Position numbers and translations under genes: made by a program. 64,000 bases of DNA from Pelobates cultripes (Eukaryota > Chordata > Amphibia > Anura > Pelobatidae): positions 112,543,888 to 112,607,887 of the forward strand of contig OW240912.1 in NCBI GenBank assembly GCA_933207985.1, read 5' to 3'. Positions 54,347 to 64,000 of the stretch are shown here, one piece after another. Positions within the stretch are counted from its first letter, which is position 1. Each line of letters opens with the position of its first letter. A model generated the notes under the pieces. It did no database searches. It was not told where the DNA came from and saw only the letters and a list, made by a program, of their open reading frames with translations.

Positions 54347-55369
54347 GTAGAGCTACCGATTAATGCCCAAGTCCGACGAAGGTAGGATGCCCTGACCCAA
54401 TTTACCCAAGCTGCAACCCCCTATGAACTGCCCCAACCTCGACACACAATAGGCCCGCTGCCAGTGCATGTGAACCAGTGAGAGTCCCAGAGGCAATCTC
54501 GTGAAGCTTTATATAGTTCCTCAATATATAGTTGCTCAACTAAACTTCCTAACGTTCTTATAATTTTATGCAAACCATATGGATCTGTAAACCTAAATCG
54601 AAGATCAGCACCGGTAGCATTTATGTTGTAAACTAGCCTGTGCCTTATTTGCCTTATCTTTATGTTATGGAAAGTTAATTTACTAGGAATAGCATGTTAT
54701 GCAGTTTTTTAAGCAAGTTTAACATAATCTTGTAGCAGTAACATTAGCATGTCACTAAATTCTTAAGCACGTTAGCATCTCTTATGAAGACCACTCATAT
54801 AGACAGTTTGCGTAACCTCTTTTTGAACCACTTCTGATCTCTCACCACTGACTGAAAAACTGAATGGACGAAAAGGAAATGTATTCAGTAATAATCGGTA
54901 ATATTGGAGGATTAGTAAACAATAAACATAAGCCTTAAAGATTGTTGATTAGTTATAATCCAAAAATATAAACATCCACTGTTTAGTGGGGACATCTATA
55001 ACAGAAAATATGTTTTGTGCTTGTGAGTAAAGAAATTTATGTTTTATATAAACATCAGAGTTTTATTTTAGTTTATGTTAAATGTAACAGTATACAAATA
55101 TAGAAGGTTATATAGAATCCCTCTAATTGTCTCTCAGGAAACCGGAGATTGAAAACAGATCACAGGTGTCCAAATATTGTTAAACCTTGATTTTGATAGA
55201 ACATTGATAAACTGTATCTCTGTTTATATATATTGCATATTAGTAAACTCAGGGTAATTACCAACAATAATTGTACAAACAATATAAAAGATACGCTTCA
55301 ACACCCCTAGATTACCATTGCAAACAAAAAATTTATTTTGCCAATTAATCAATTTTCTAAATATCCCAA
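54347..55369. repeat. No gene; left copy of a 200-bp repeat
   Basis: 54911-55110 (AGATTGTTGATTAGTTATAA...CAACAGTATACAAAT-like) recurs at 56903-57090 in the same orientation with moderate divergence. The rest is unrecognised. Confidence 0.6.
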
Positions 55370-56050
55370 TGTAACGGATCACATAGCACCCCGACTGGGT
55401 ACCTCCGTTGAAGGATGCTCCTAGCACTTCCTGAGGACTCCAAGCACTGCAGCAGACACCAAAACCACCGAACCGTAGGAGCATCTGAATGTTGTATACA
55501 GCCGAATAGGAAAAACCATGCGAATAGGTTTACACTCCTAGCAGTCAAACTGGAACAGCATACAATAAATCCTCCCCCAATAATGAGACGACACTTCACT
55601 TTGAGGGTTAAGCAGGAACTGACTGGACTGGCACATACAGCCTCTTTTATTCCCAATCCACAAACTTAGTACTGCCCACAGGGTTTTACAGAACAACCAA
55701 TAACACACGTACATTACAGAAAGACACTCCCACACAAAATCCTCCCCTCTGCCTGTGATACAATTACCTTACACAATGGGTAATCTAATTATCACAGACA
55801 GAGAAATACAGTTTCATAAAACATATCACAGGGACCCCAAAACATGCAATAACCCCATAAAAAACAATCACTGTATAATGTGTCCCCTGCTGTATAGTCC
55901 AAAACCACTGCACGCTGTCTCTGTGCACCAAATACTGTCGAGATGGCACCGTGTTGAAAAGTCCAAACAGTGTCTGTGAGTTAAAATGGCCGCCATCCAT
56001 TGTTCTCACCATGTGCTTCATCCATTGTTCTCACCATGTGCCTACAAGAA
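55370..56050 (-). mobile_element. Truncated LTR, minus orientation
   Basis: TGTAACGGATC at 55370 is the reverse complement of the right end of the LTR at 58900-59878, and the match continues through AGGAGCATCCTTCAACGGAG, the AATAAA-containing segment and CAATGGATGGAGGCC to about 56050, where it breaks off. The first about 200 bp of the LTR are missing. Confidence 0.78.
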
Positions 56051-58899
56051 TCAAGTGTGAGATGTTCAACCTATGGAGTCTTATCTCGCGTTGCTGCTCT
56101 GAGGCAATACGTGGAGCAACATGACAATACTAAATAGCAAAATATTGAAAGAATCGCAACAACATAATATGACGCTATATAGGGAAATATAAATAGGGCA
56201 ATATGACAACATATACGGTAATGTAGAGACATACTGGGGCAATACTGTACAGTACTTAATGTGACAAAATATTGGAATACCAATAAAGAGAACCGGGACA
56301 TCAAAGGTCAAAATTGGGCACAAGTTTCACAGGTTGCCTTCCACATACCTCTAGACCAATAAAAATCAAATAAATGGAGCCTTGGCAAAAATCCTGTATA
56401 CCGGTTGAAATGTTGCAGAATCTACACTGATGAAAAAAATCTTATTGAATCTATAGTGGTGTTGAGACTCTATTTTCTTGATTTTTATTGATAAACTATG
56501 GAGCCAATGAGAGAGAAATGTAGCCGTGTAGAAGAGAAGTGTAGTGTGAGATGTTGGACAATTGTTTGTAGGAATTATAACATATGTTAAAGTGAACAAT
56601 ATGGCGTATTTTAATTAGGGTGAAGCTGCAGTATAGAATACACCGATGTTCACAGAGGAAAGATATCAACAAACAAGAGTCTGTGTGCTTTGGGGTCAGA
56701 CAGGCCATAATGAACAAACATGTAAGGTCTCGTTATGTCACACAATTTTATTGTTTGACACACACGTTGCAAACAGCCATCCTGATCATCCAACCGAGCT
56801 ATCAGATTACCTATTGTCGGAAGTACAGGGTATAGGCATGTTTAAATGCAATTAATTGTACTGCACTTAGGTTGAAATACTGGGAATTTCTGCACATGTA
56901 CAGGAGGATTGGTGAACACAAGGCTTGAAGATTGTTGATTAGTTATAATCCAAAAAAGATAAGTATCCAGTGTTTAGGGGGAACATCTATAACAGGAAAT
57001 ATATTTAGTATAAAAGTGTTTTTTATATAAACATTATTTTGTTTATATGTTCAAAGCAACAGTATACAAATTTAGAATGTTGTATACGAGGATTTCAGCA
57101 GTGCTCTGTGTATGGGCAGATTTGATTGGCCACTCTGTCGGAACTCTGTCATCGTGGCATGCATGAATGGCAAGATAACACTGCCATTTTACTAGTGAAC
57201 ACGTTGCTTGTGATACTAAGTGTACCATGAGACCCCCACTCCCCCTCTCCTGATTACATACATAGTAGGTCTAAGGTTTGACTTTAGTGCATTAATACTT
57301 TTCTACACCATATTCTACAATTTTTAAAACAGCACTTTTTTATATTTATTTTAAAATATTTATTCCTCCTATTCAGGCTAATGGTAAGACAGTGGGGTAG
57401 AAAAAAAGTAGGGTAGAAAATAAGAGCTATCATGGAGAAATATGACAGGAAAGAGACATTTTTAATGGAGGCAACAATTTAGTGTAATGATGGAACAAAG
57501 GTATAAAAAACAAACCATAGACTATGTGAGAATGTGCATGACTTATGTACAATTCATTACAATATCCAGTCATCTGTTTAATTCTCGAATTGAACTAGAA
57601 TGATTGGGAGAAAGTTATGGGCTTCATAAGATTAAAAGTTTTGTTCCACTTAGTGACAAAGTGGCCTATTGAGAGTGACATATTTAAATAACCAAATGGC
57701 ATCTGTCGAGAATATCCACATTTATCAAAGTGCTTTCTGTCAGCAGGACCCGTGTGTTTGTAGACTAATGGACGATGTTGTGCTTTCTGTGTCTTCACGT
57801 AACAGCTGTTAAGATTTGTTTCTCCGATGTCAACTCACTGGTAACCTGACAATTACAAGATATATGACAGGTCCTGAGATTTTGCTACTTCGAATCCTTC
57901 ATCATCTGATGTCTGCTGGCCTTAATGAGTACTGAGATAGGTTGACTAGTGGAAGTATACAGCACCAATGCATGGTAATTAGCTCCCTCTGAGCAACTGT
58001 TGCATGTTTAGTATAACACCTAGAAATAACACTATTTTTATATATACATCAAAGTATGCCACAGATTCTTCTTTCACTTGTGTGCCCATATGAATGAACA
58101 CATAGAGATATATATATTAATGAAAAATCGATTAGGGGCTAGTCAATTTTTTTTTTTTTGATTGACTGAAAATCAAAAAAAAATTAATTAGCTCTAGTCC
58201 TCTTCCCAGAAATATGAAAACCCTTCTTGCACACCGGAAACAAAGGATTCAATACATGTGGATGCTGTTCGACATGTATACATCAAGATAAAAGAACTCT
58301 ATCTTTTGCAGTACCTACACACATAAATTATATAAGATCAATAAATGTATCCATTGTACAACCACACATGTAATATATTTATTATAATGTGGTTGTGAGC
58401 CCAATACACTATAATTTGATTCACCAAAGAAGCTGTTTCTCAAGATCAGCTGTTTTGGTTTAGAATTTTGAAATCCATTAAAAATCTCCATATTTCTGGT
58501 ATTAGAGAATAATCCTTAAGTGACCAAAGAAGAAATACATATGCGCCCTTGTAGATGCTCCTTGTATAGAAGCCCTAAGGACGTCGGGCAGGGCAAGTAA
58601 AATTAAATGCTTCTTTTAGAAAAGCATTGAATTCAATGCTCTCCTACGAGCTGCATTTGGTCACATGACCAAGTTTCATTCTGTTGTTGCACAGGAAGCA
58701 TCTCTTGTCAATGTCTGATAGACAGCTACTTGAGGTGTATATAACCCTGCTTTGTAAACATTACAGGGTTTAAAGGACAGGGCCACTACACGCAGATCAC
58801 TTCATTGAGATGAAGTTGTCTTTGTGCATTTAGTGATCCTTTAAGAATTATTTTTAATTGAGGTGAATGTGCATGTACATTGCTATAGTTTGATATCTT
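56051..58899. other. No gene; right copy of the 200-bp repeat and MITE scrap
   Basis: 56903-57090 repeats 54911-55110. 58560-58850 resembles the right part of the ACACTATAG-family MITEs (AAAGGACAGGGCCACTACA, GTGATCCTTTAA). No exon or RNA gene is recognised. Confidence 0.5.
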
Positions 58900-59878
58900 T
58901 GTGGCGAAACCAACCTTGCCACTGGGCATTGGAGAAGCCTGTTTGCCCGCCTCCTGCCTGCTGAATATGGACCCTGGGATATTTGGCCCTTTAAATACAG
59001 TATTTGGGCATATTGTATTTTATTATGATGCTGCTGGCCCTTTGAGAACCATCTGGGGACATAACGTGGAGTTACTGGGTGGCCACCATTTCATGTATCA
59101 GAGGCACATGGTGAGAACAATGGATGGAGGCCATTTTAACTCACAGACACTGTTTGGACTTTTCTACATGGTGTCATCTCGCCGGTATTTGGTGCACGAA
59201 GACATTGTTCAGTAGTTTTAAACTATACAACAGGGAACACATTTAACAGTAATTATTTTTCATTTAGCCTGTATATGTTCTGCGGAATCTGCATTAAACT
59301 GCATCTTCCAAACTATTGAACGGATCTTTTTTTTTTTTTTGATATGTGGTTCACCCAGATCCCCCGGTTCCGAGGATATACTTTTTTGGGGGGTTATTGT
59401 ATGTTTTGGGGTCCCTGCGATATTTTTTATAATACTGTATTTCTCTGCCTGTGATAATTATATTAACCATTGTGTTCGGTAATCATATCACAGGCAGAGG
59501 GGAGGATTTTGTGTGGGAGTGTCTGTGTGTATTGTACGGATTGATTGGTTGTATTTCAAAATCCTGTGGGCAGTACTATGTTTGTGGATTGTGAATAAAA
59601 GAGGCTGTATGTGCCAGTACAGTCAGTTCTGCTTGACCTCAAAACGAAGTGTTGTCTCCTTATTGGGGGAATTGGATTTTATGTTGATTGCCAGGAGTGT
59701 AAGCTGATTGTATGCTTTTCTTGTTCAGCTGCTTACAGCATTCATATGCTTGAGAGCATTCGTATGCTTCTCCAGTTCGGTGGTTGTGGTGTCTGCTGCA
59801 GTGCTTGGAGTCCTCAAGAAGCGCTAGGAGCATCCTTCAACGGAGGTACCCAGTCGGGGTGCAAGGTGATTCGTTACA
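58900..59878 (+). mobile_element. Solo LTR, 979 bp
   Basis: TGTGGCGAAACC to GATTCGTTACA, flanked by ATCTT (58895-58899) and ATCTC (59879-59883), a 5-bp duplication with one mismatch. A GTGAATAAAAGAGGC polyadenylation signal is near 59594. No internal region follows. Partner family member in inverse orientation at 55370-56050. Confidence 0.78.
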
Positions 59879-60069
59879 ATCTCATGTAAGATTGTATGAA
59901 TGCAACTGTTCTTCTGATTCCTTTCCTGGAGGTTTTATTCAGGAACCATGCATTAGGCATTCTCTTTATTTTATGACATGCCTGTTATGCCTTTGACTCT
60001 TAAGGAGTTGACCCCAAGGATAACATCTAGGTAGGTTTGTCTTCCAAGAGTTCTAACAGTAATATTAGA

Positions 60070-60668
60070 ACTAAGATATGTAACAGGGTTGATGTTCCAG
60101 GAGGGATAAGCCAAATGGCAAATGATTTAGGTAAACTAGAAAAATAGTCAGAATTGTGGCAACTGACATTTAATGTGGATAAGTGCAAGATAATGCATCT
60201 TGGACGTAAAAAAACAAGGGCAGAGTACAGAATATTTGATAGAGTCTTAACCTCAACATATGAGGAAAGGGATTTAGGGGTGATTATTTCTGATGACTTA
60301 AAGGTAGGCAGTCAATGTAATAGAGCAGCAGGAAATGCTAGCAGAATGCTTGGTTGTATAGGGAGAGGTATTAGCAGTAGAAAGAGGGAAGTGCTCATGC
60401 CATTGTACAGAACACTGGTGAGACCTCACTTGGAGTATTGTACACAGTACTGGGGGCCTTATCTTCAGAAGGATATTGATACCTTAGAGAGGGTTCAGAG
60501 AAGGGCTACTAAACTGGTTCATGGATTGCGGGATAAAACTTACCAGGAAAGGTTAAAGGATCTTAACATGTATAGCTTGGAGGAAAGACGAGACAGGGGG
60601 GATATGATAGAAACATTTAAATATATAAAGGGAATCAACACAGTAAAGGAGGAGACTATACTTAAAAG
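60070..60668 (+). pseudogene. CR1 ORF2 fragment (reverse transcriptase C-terminus), uninterrupted
   Basis: It begins ACTAAGATATGTAACAGGG and reads LTFNVDKCKIMHLGRKKTRA, LGVIISDDLKVG, MPLYRTLVRPHLEYC and LKDLNMYSLEERRDR in one open frame (60154-60672). It corresponds to 18605-18810, 25630-25873 and 26415-26550 of the first CR1 with both LTR insertions absent. It ends abruptly inside the coding region at TATACTTAAAAG, which is unusual because CR1 copies normally lose their 5' end. Confidence 0.9.
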
Positions 60669-60670
60669 CT

Positions 60671-61092
60671 AGTTACTTGCTGTTGATTGCTGGTTAATTA
60701 GCTATTGTTTGCAAATAAGCAGAGGCCTACCCAGGTGTTAAACATTCCTAGTGGGCGGTGATTTAAGGAGTTATATAAGGCTTGGTCTCATTAGCTTGTC
60801 TAATATAGCTTGGTGCTACTTCCAAGTGCTGTTTCTAAGTGTCTAGTTGGAGATATTCTGGAGAGTTTTACAGAAGCTTCAACTGTCTAAGAGTTGTGCT
60901 AAGAGCTTTCTTTTCTACTGTTACAGGTAAGATTCATCTGTAGGAAAAGGTTACTGATTGCCCAAGGTTTGAATTCCTGTTGGTAATTATAAGGCATTTG
61001 ATTTGATTAAGCTAGTTACTTGCTGTTGATTGCTGGTTAATTAGCTATTGTTTGCAAATAAGCAGAGGCCTACCCAGGTGTTAAACATTCCC
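60671..61092 (+). mobile_element. CR1 5'-UTR monomers in tandem (343-bp period)
   Basis: AGTTACTTGCTGTTGATTGC occurs at 60671 and 61014; the repeated block ends in TTAAACATTCC both times. It matches 15561-15850. It is attached directly to the 3'-truncated ORF2 fragment and ends at the truncated hAT element. Confidence 0.85.
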
Positions 61093-61119
61093 GGTGGGCC
61101 GTCGGCACCTGGGGCCGGG

Positions 61120-61420
61120 CAGACACCTGGGTCTGCTGTCGGCCGCTGGGGAGGTCTTCTGGCGGCCGCTGGCGGACTTGTCTTGGCGGCCGCTGGGGGA
61201 GCTGCGCGAGCTGCGCTGGCTCTGCTCCCCAGCGTGCAGCTGAATGAGACCGGCGCCGGAATATGACGTCATATTCCGGCGCCGGTCTCATTCAGCAGCG
61301 CACGAGGGTGGGAGGGCAGAGCCAGCGCAGCTCCCCCAGCGGCCGCCAGGACAAGTCCACCAGCGGCCGCCAGAAGACCTCCCCAGCGGCCGACAGGACA
61401 TGTCCCCCAGATGCCCCCAG
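61120..61420. repeat. Large palindrome centred on TGACGTCA
   Basis: GAATGAGACCGGCGCCGGAA and TATGACGTCATA lie at the centre (about 61267); arms extend through GCAGAGCCAGCGCAGCTC and GGCCGCTGG repeats. The related block at 51960-52040 has TTACGTCA at its centre. Confidence 0.85.
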
Positions 61421-61487
61421 AAGACCTCCCCAGCGGTAAAAGTCCCCCAGCGGCCCCCAGAAGCCCTCCCCCTGGCATGTATAAGTA

Positions 61488-63170
61488 ATCATGTGTCTGT
61501 CTGTCTGTATGGTGTGTGTGTCTGTCTGTCTGTGTCATGGTGTCTGTCTGTCTTTGTCATGGTGTCTGTCTGTCTGTATGGTGTGTGTGTGTGTCTGTCT
61601 GTCTGTGTCATGGTGTCTGTCTGTATGGTGTGTGTATGTGTCTGTCTGTCTGTGTCATGGTGTCTGTATGTATGGTGTGTGTGTGTGTCTGTCTGTCTGT
61701 GTCATGGTGTCTGTCTGTCTGTATGGTGTGTGTGTGTCTGTCTGTGTCATGGTGTCTGTCTGTATGGTGTGTGTGTGTGTGTCATGGTGTCTGTGTGTCT
61801 GTCTGTATGGTGTGTGTGTGTGTCTGTGTCATGGTGTCTGTCTGTATGGTGTGTGTGTGTCTATGTCATGGTGTCTGTCTGTATGGTGTGTGTGTGTNNN
61901 NNNNNNNNNNNNNNNNNNNNNNNNNNNNNNNNNNNNNNNNNNNNNNNNNNNNNNNNNNNNNNNNNNNNNNNNNNNNNNNNNNNNNNNNNNNNNNNNNTGT
62001 CTGTCTGTGTCATGGTGTCTGTCTGTCTGTATGGTGTGTGTGTCTGTCTGTCTGTGTCATGGTGTCTGTATGGCGTGTGTCTGTCTGTCTGTGTCATGGT
62101 GTCTGTCTGTCTGTATGGTGTGTGTGTCTGTCTGTCTGTGTCATGGTGTCTGTCTGTATGGTGTGTGTGTCTGTCTGTGTCATGGTGTCTGTCTGAATGG
62201 TGTGTGTCTGTCTGTCTGTGTTATGGTGTCGTTATGGTGTGTGTCTGTCTGTATGGTGTGTGTGTGTGTCTGTGTCATGGTGTCTGTCTGTATGGTGTGT
62301 GTGTGTCTATGTCATGGTGTCTGTCTGTATGGTGTGTGTCTATGTCATGGTGTCTGTCTGTCTGTCTGTATGTGTGTGTGTGTCTGTCTGTGTGTCATGG
62401 TGTCTGTCTGTATGGTGTGTGTGTGTCTGTCTGTGTCATAGTGTCTGTCTGTATGGTGTGTGTGTGTCTGTCTGTCTCTGTGTCATAGTGTCTGTCTGTC
62501 TGTATGGGTGTGTGTGTGTCTGTCTGTCTGTGTCATAGTGTCTGTATAAGTGTGTCTGTCTGTCTGTCATCTGTCTGTCTGTATAGTGTGTGTGTCTGTC
62601 TGTCATAGTGTCTGTCTGTATAGTGTGTGTGTGTCTGTCTGTGTCATAGTGTCTGTCTGTATAGTGTGTGTGTGTGTCTGTCTGTCCGTCATGGGGTGTG
62701 TGTCTGTCTGTCCGTCATGGGGTGTGTGTGTGTCTATCTGTCCGTCATGGGGTGTGTCTGTCTGTCATGGGGTGTGTGTGTGTGTGTCTGTCCGTCATGG
62801 GGTGTGTGTGTCTGTCTGTCCTGTGTGTCTGTCTGTCCGTCATTGTGTGTGTGTCTGTCCGTCATGGGGTGTGTTTGTGTGTCTGTCTGTCCGTCATGGG
62901 GTGTGTGTGTGTCTGTCTGTCATTCATGGGGTGTGTGTGTCTGTCTGTCATGGGGTGTGTGTGTATGTCTGTCTGTCCGTCATGGGGTGTGTGTGTGTCT
63001 GTCTGTCATGGTGTGTGTGTGTCTATCTGTCCATCATGGTGTGTGTGTGTCTGTCTGTGTCATGGTGTGTGTCTGTCTGTGTCATGGTCTGTCATGGTGT
63101 GTGTGTGTGTCTGTCATGGGGTGTGTATCTGTCATGGTATATGTGTGTTTCTGTGTCTGTCATGGTGTAA
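61488..63170. repeat. TCTG/TG minisatellite with assembly gap
   Basis: Units of TGTCTGTCTGTCTGTGTCAT and GGTGTCTGTCTGTATGGTGT alternate with period variants of about 35-60 bp; later units change to GTCCGTCATGGGGTGTG. It contains 100 N at 61898-61997. Cys/Val/Leu/Ser-only open frames up to 400 codons are artefacts. Confidence 0.95.
61898..61997. other. Assembly gap (100 N)
   Basis: Exactly 100 N inside the minisatellite; array length is therefore unknown. Confidence 0.99.
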
Positions 63171-63826
63171 ATGTTTGTTTAAAAATAGTGTTTTTGCTCA
63201 CCTTTTTTTTTCCCAACGCAGCGTGCTGGTCTCCCTCGTCTGGCCCTGCCTCTATAGCTGAGATCATCAAGCTTGATGATCTCAGCCAATCCAATGCTTT
63301 GCCATAGGATTGGCTGCAAAACGCCACTCCAATTAGCATCTCCTCATAGAGATGCATTGAATCAATGTATCTCTATGGGGAACGTTCAGCACCTACAGAG
63401 TGTGGAGGCCATGAATGTAGGTGCACTAACACAGGAAGCACCTCTAGTGACCGTCTGAGTGACTGTCACTAGCAGTGTCACTTTGAAGCAATGTAAACAC
63501 TGCCTTTTGTCTGAAAAGTCAGTGTTTACGTTGAAAAGCCTGTAGGGACATGCTAGACACCAGTACCACCACATTAAGCTGTGTGTGTGCGTCTGCTAGT
63601 GAGTGAGCTTGCTTGCATGCTTGTGCCTGCTAGTGAGTGAGCTTGTGTTTTTATGTCAATGAGCTGTTGTATATCAGTAAGATTGTTTGTCTACGAGGCT
63701 GTGTATCAATGAGCTTGTGTGTGTCACTGAAATGTCAGTGAAATTGCCTGTGTCTGCATGTGAGTATGCTTACTGTATAATTAAACGTTTTACCCTGAAA
63801 GGACCAATATTTTACATTAGAAAAAG

Positions 63827-63864
<38 letters not shown>

Positions 63865-64000
63865 TACTCAATCATCTGTCCTGGCAAGACATAGCCTTAC
63901 ATATTACACGCGACAATATAGGGCGCAGTGACTTATGGGGCTGGCACAATTTTTTTTTCCAGGGCTGCTTTGTATCCCCAGTCCGGCCCTGGAAGTCACT

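Larger units (their letters stand above)
61093..63991. mobile_element. hAT-like element, inverted relative of 51138-54284, left terminus missing
   Basis: The right end CCAGTCCGGCCCTG (63978-63991) is intact. The left starts inside the terminal region at CGGTGGGCCG, about 40 bp short of a complete end, where CR1 5'-UTR sequence begins. Sequence 63400-63991 is the reverse complement of much of 51138-51940. It includes a palindrome (61120-61420) centred on TGACGTCA and a TCTG minisatellite. Confidence 0.75.

Noticed and set aside
61244..63307. 414-codon and similar open frames
   Set aside because: They translate TCTG/TG minisatellite and run through 100 N; not genes.

Overview
The window looks like a piece of a large, repeat-dominated vertebrate genome, most probably an amphibian (frog-like). 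That is inference: the mix of a Gmr1-type Ty3/gypsy element, CR1 LINEs, Ngaro (DIRS-order) elements, Tc1/mariner, many hAT-like elements and TTAA-flanked MITEs with ends reading AGGRACACTATAG is typical of anurans. No bacterial-style operons, rRNA, tRNA or CRISPR arrays were seen. Three runs of exactly 100 N (12299-12398, 30940-31039, 61898-61997) are assembly gaps, each in or beside a tandem repeat.

Layout. 1-15560: hAT-like elements with clear 8-bp target duplications (391-523, 2856-5731, 9981-11162, 13378-13465), an inactive full-length Tc1 element (6981-8593), an Ngaro 3' end (3541-3985, minus) and long minisatellites. 15561-26848: a CR1 LINE with esterase ORF1, endonuclease and reverse transcriptase. 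It was invaded twice: by a nearly intact Gmr1-like gypsy retrotransposon (18815-25624, target duplication GTGAT, LTRs about 1% apart) and by an unrelated solo LTR (25874-26409, target duplication GATTG). A second CR1 piece at 60070-60668 preserves both uninterrupted target sites. 26849-34008: nested MITEs, a minisatellite and a TA-flanked element rich in CCGAA motifs.

34494-36720 holds the best host-gene signal: four short minus-strand exons (63, 48, 63 and 48 nt in plus order), each between AG and GT splice sites, each open and a multiple of three, carried on tandemly duplicated units. In the best-aligned pair the exons differ at 11 of 63 bases (about 10 of them amino-acid changing), while flanking intron differs by only about 1-4%. 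36955-50558 is a head-to-tail tandem segmental duplication; its left copy carries an internally deleted Ngaro element (38712-41355) with split direct repeats. 51105-54346 is a candidate first coding exon with a presequence-like N-terminus, split after codon 11 by a 3.1-kb hAT-like element. 54347-64000 holds two LTRs of one family in opposite orientation, the second CR1 piece with tandem 5'-UTR monomers, and an end-truncated inverted relative of the 51-54 kb hAT element.

How it fits together: most of the sequence is layered insertion, and target-site duplications plus uninterrupted paralogous copies give the order of events. Apart from the mini-exon cluster and the candidate first exon, I found no host gene. 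All similarity counts were made by eye.
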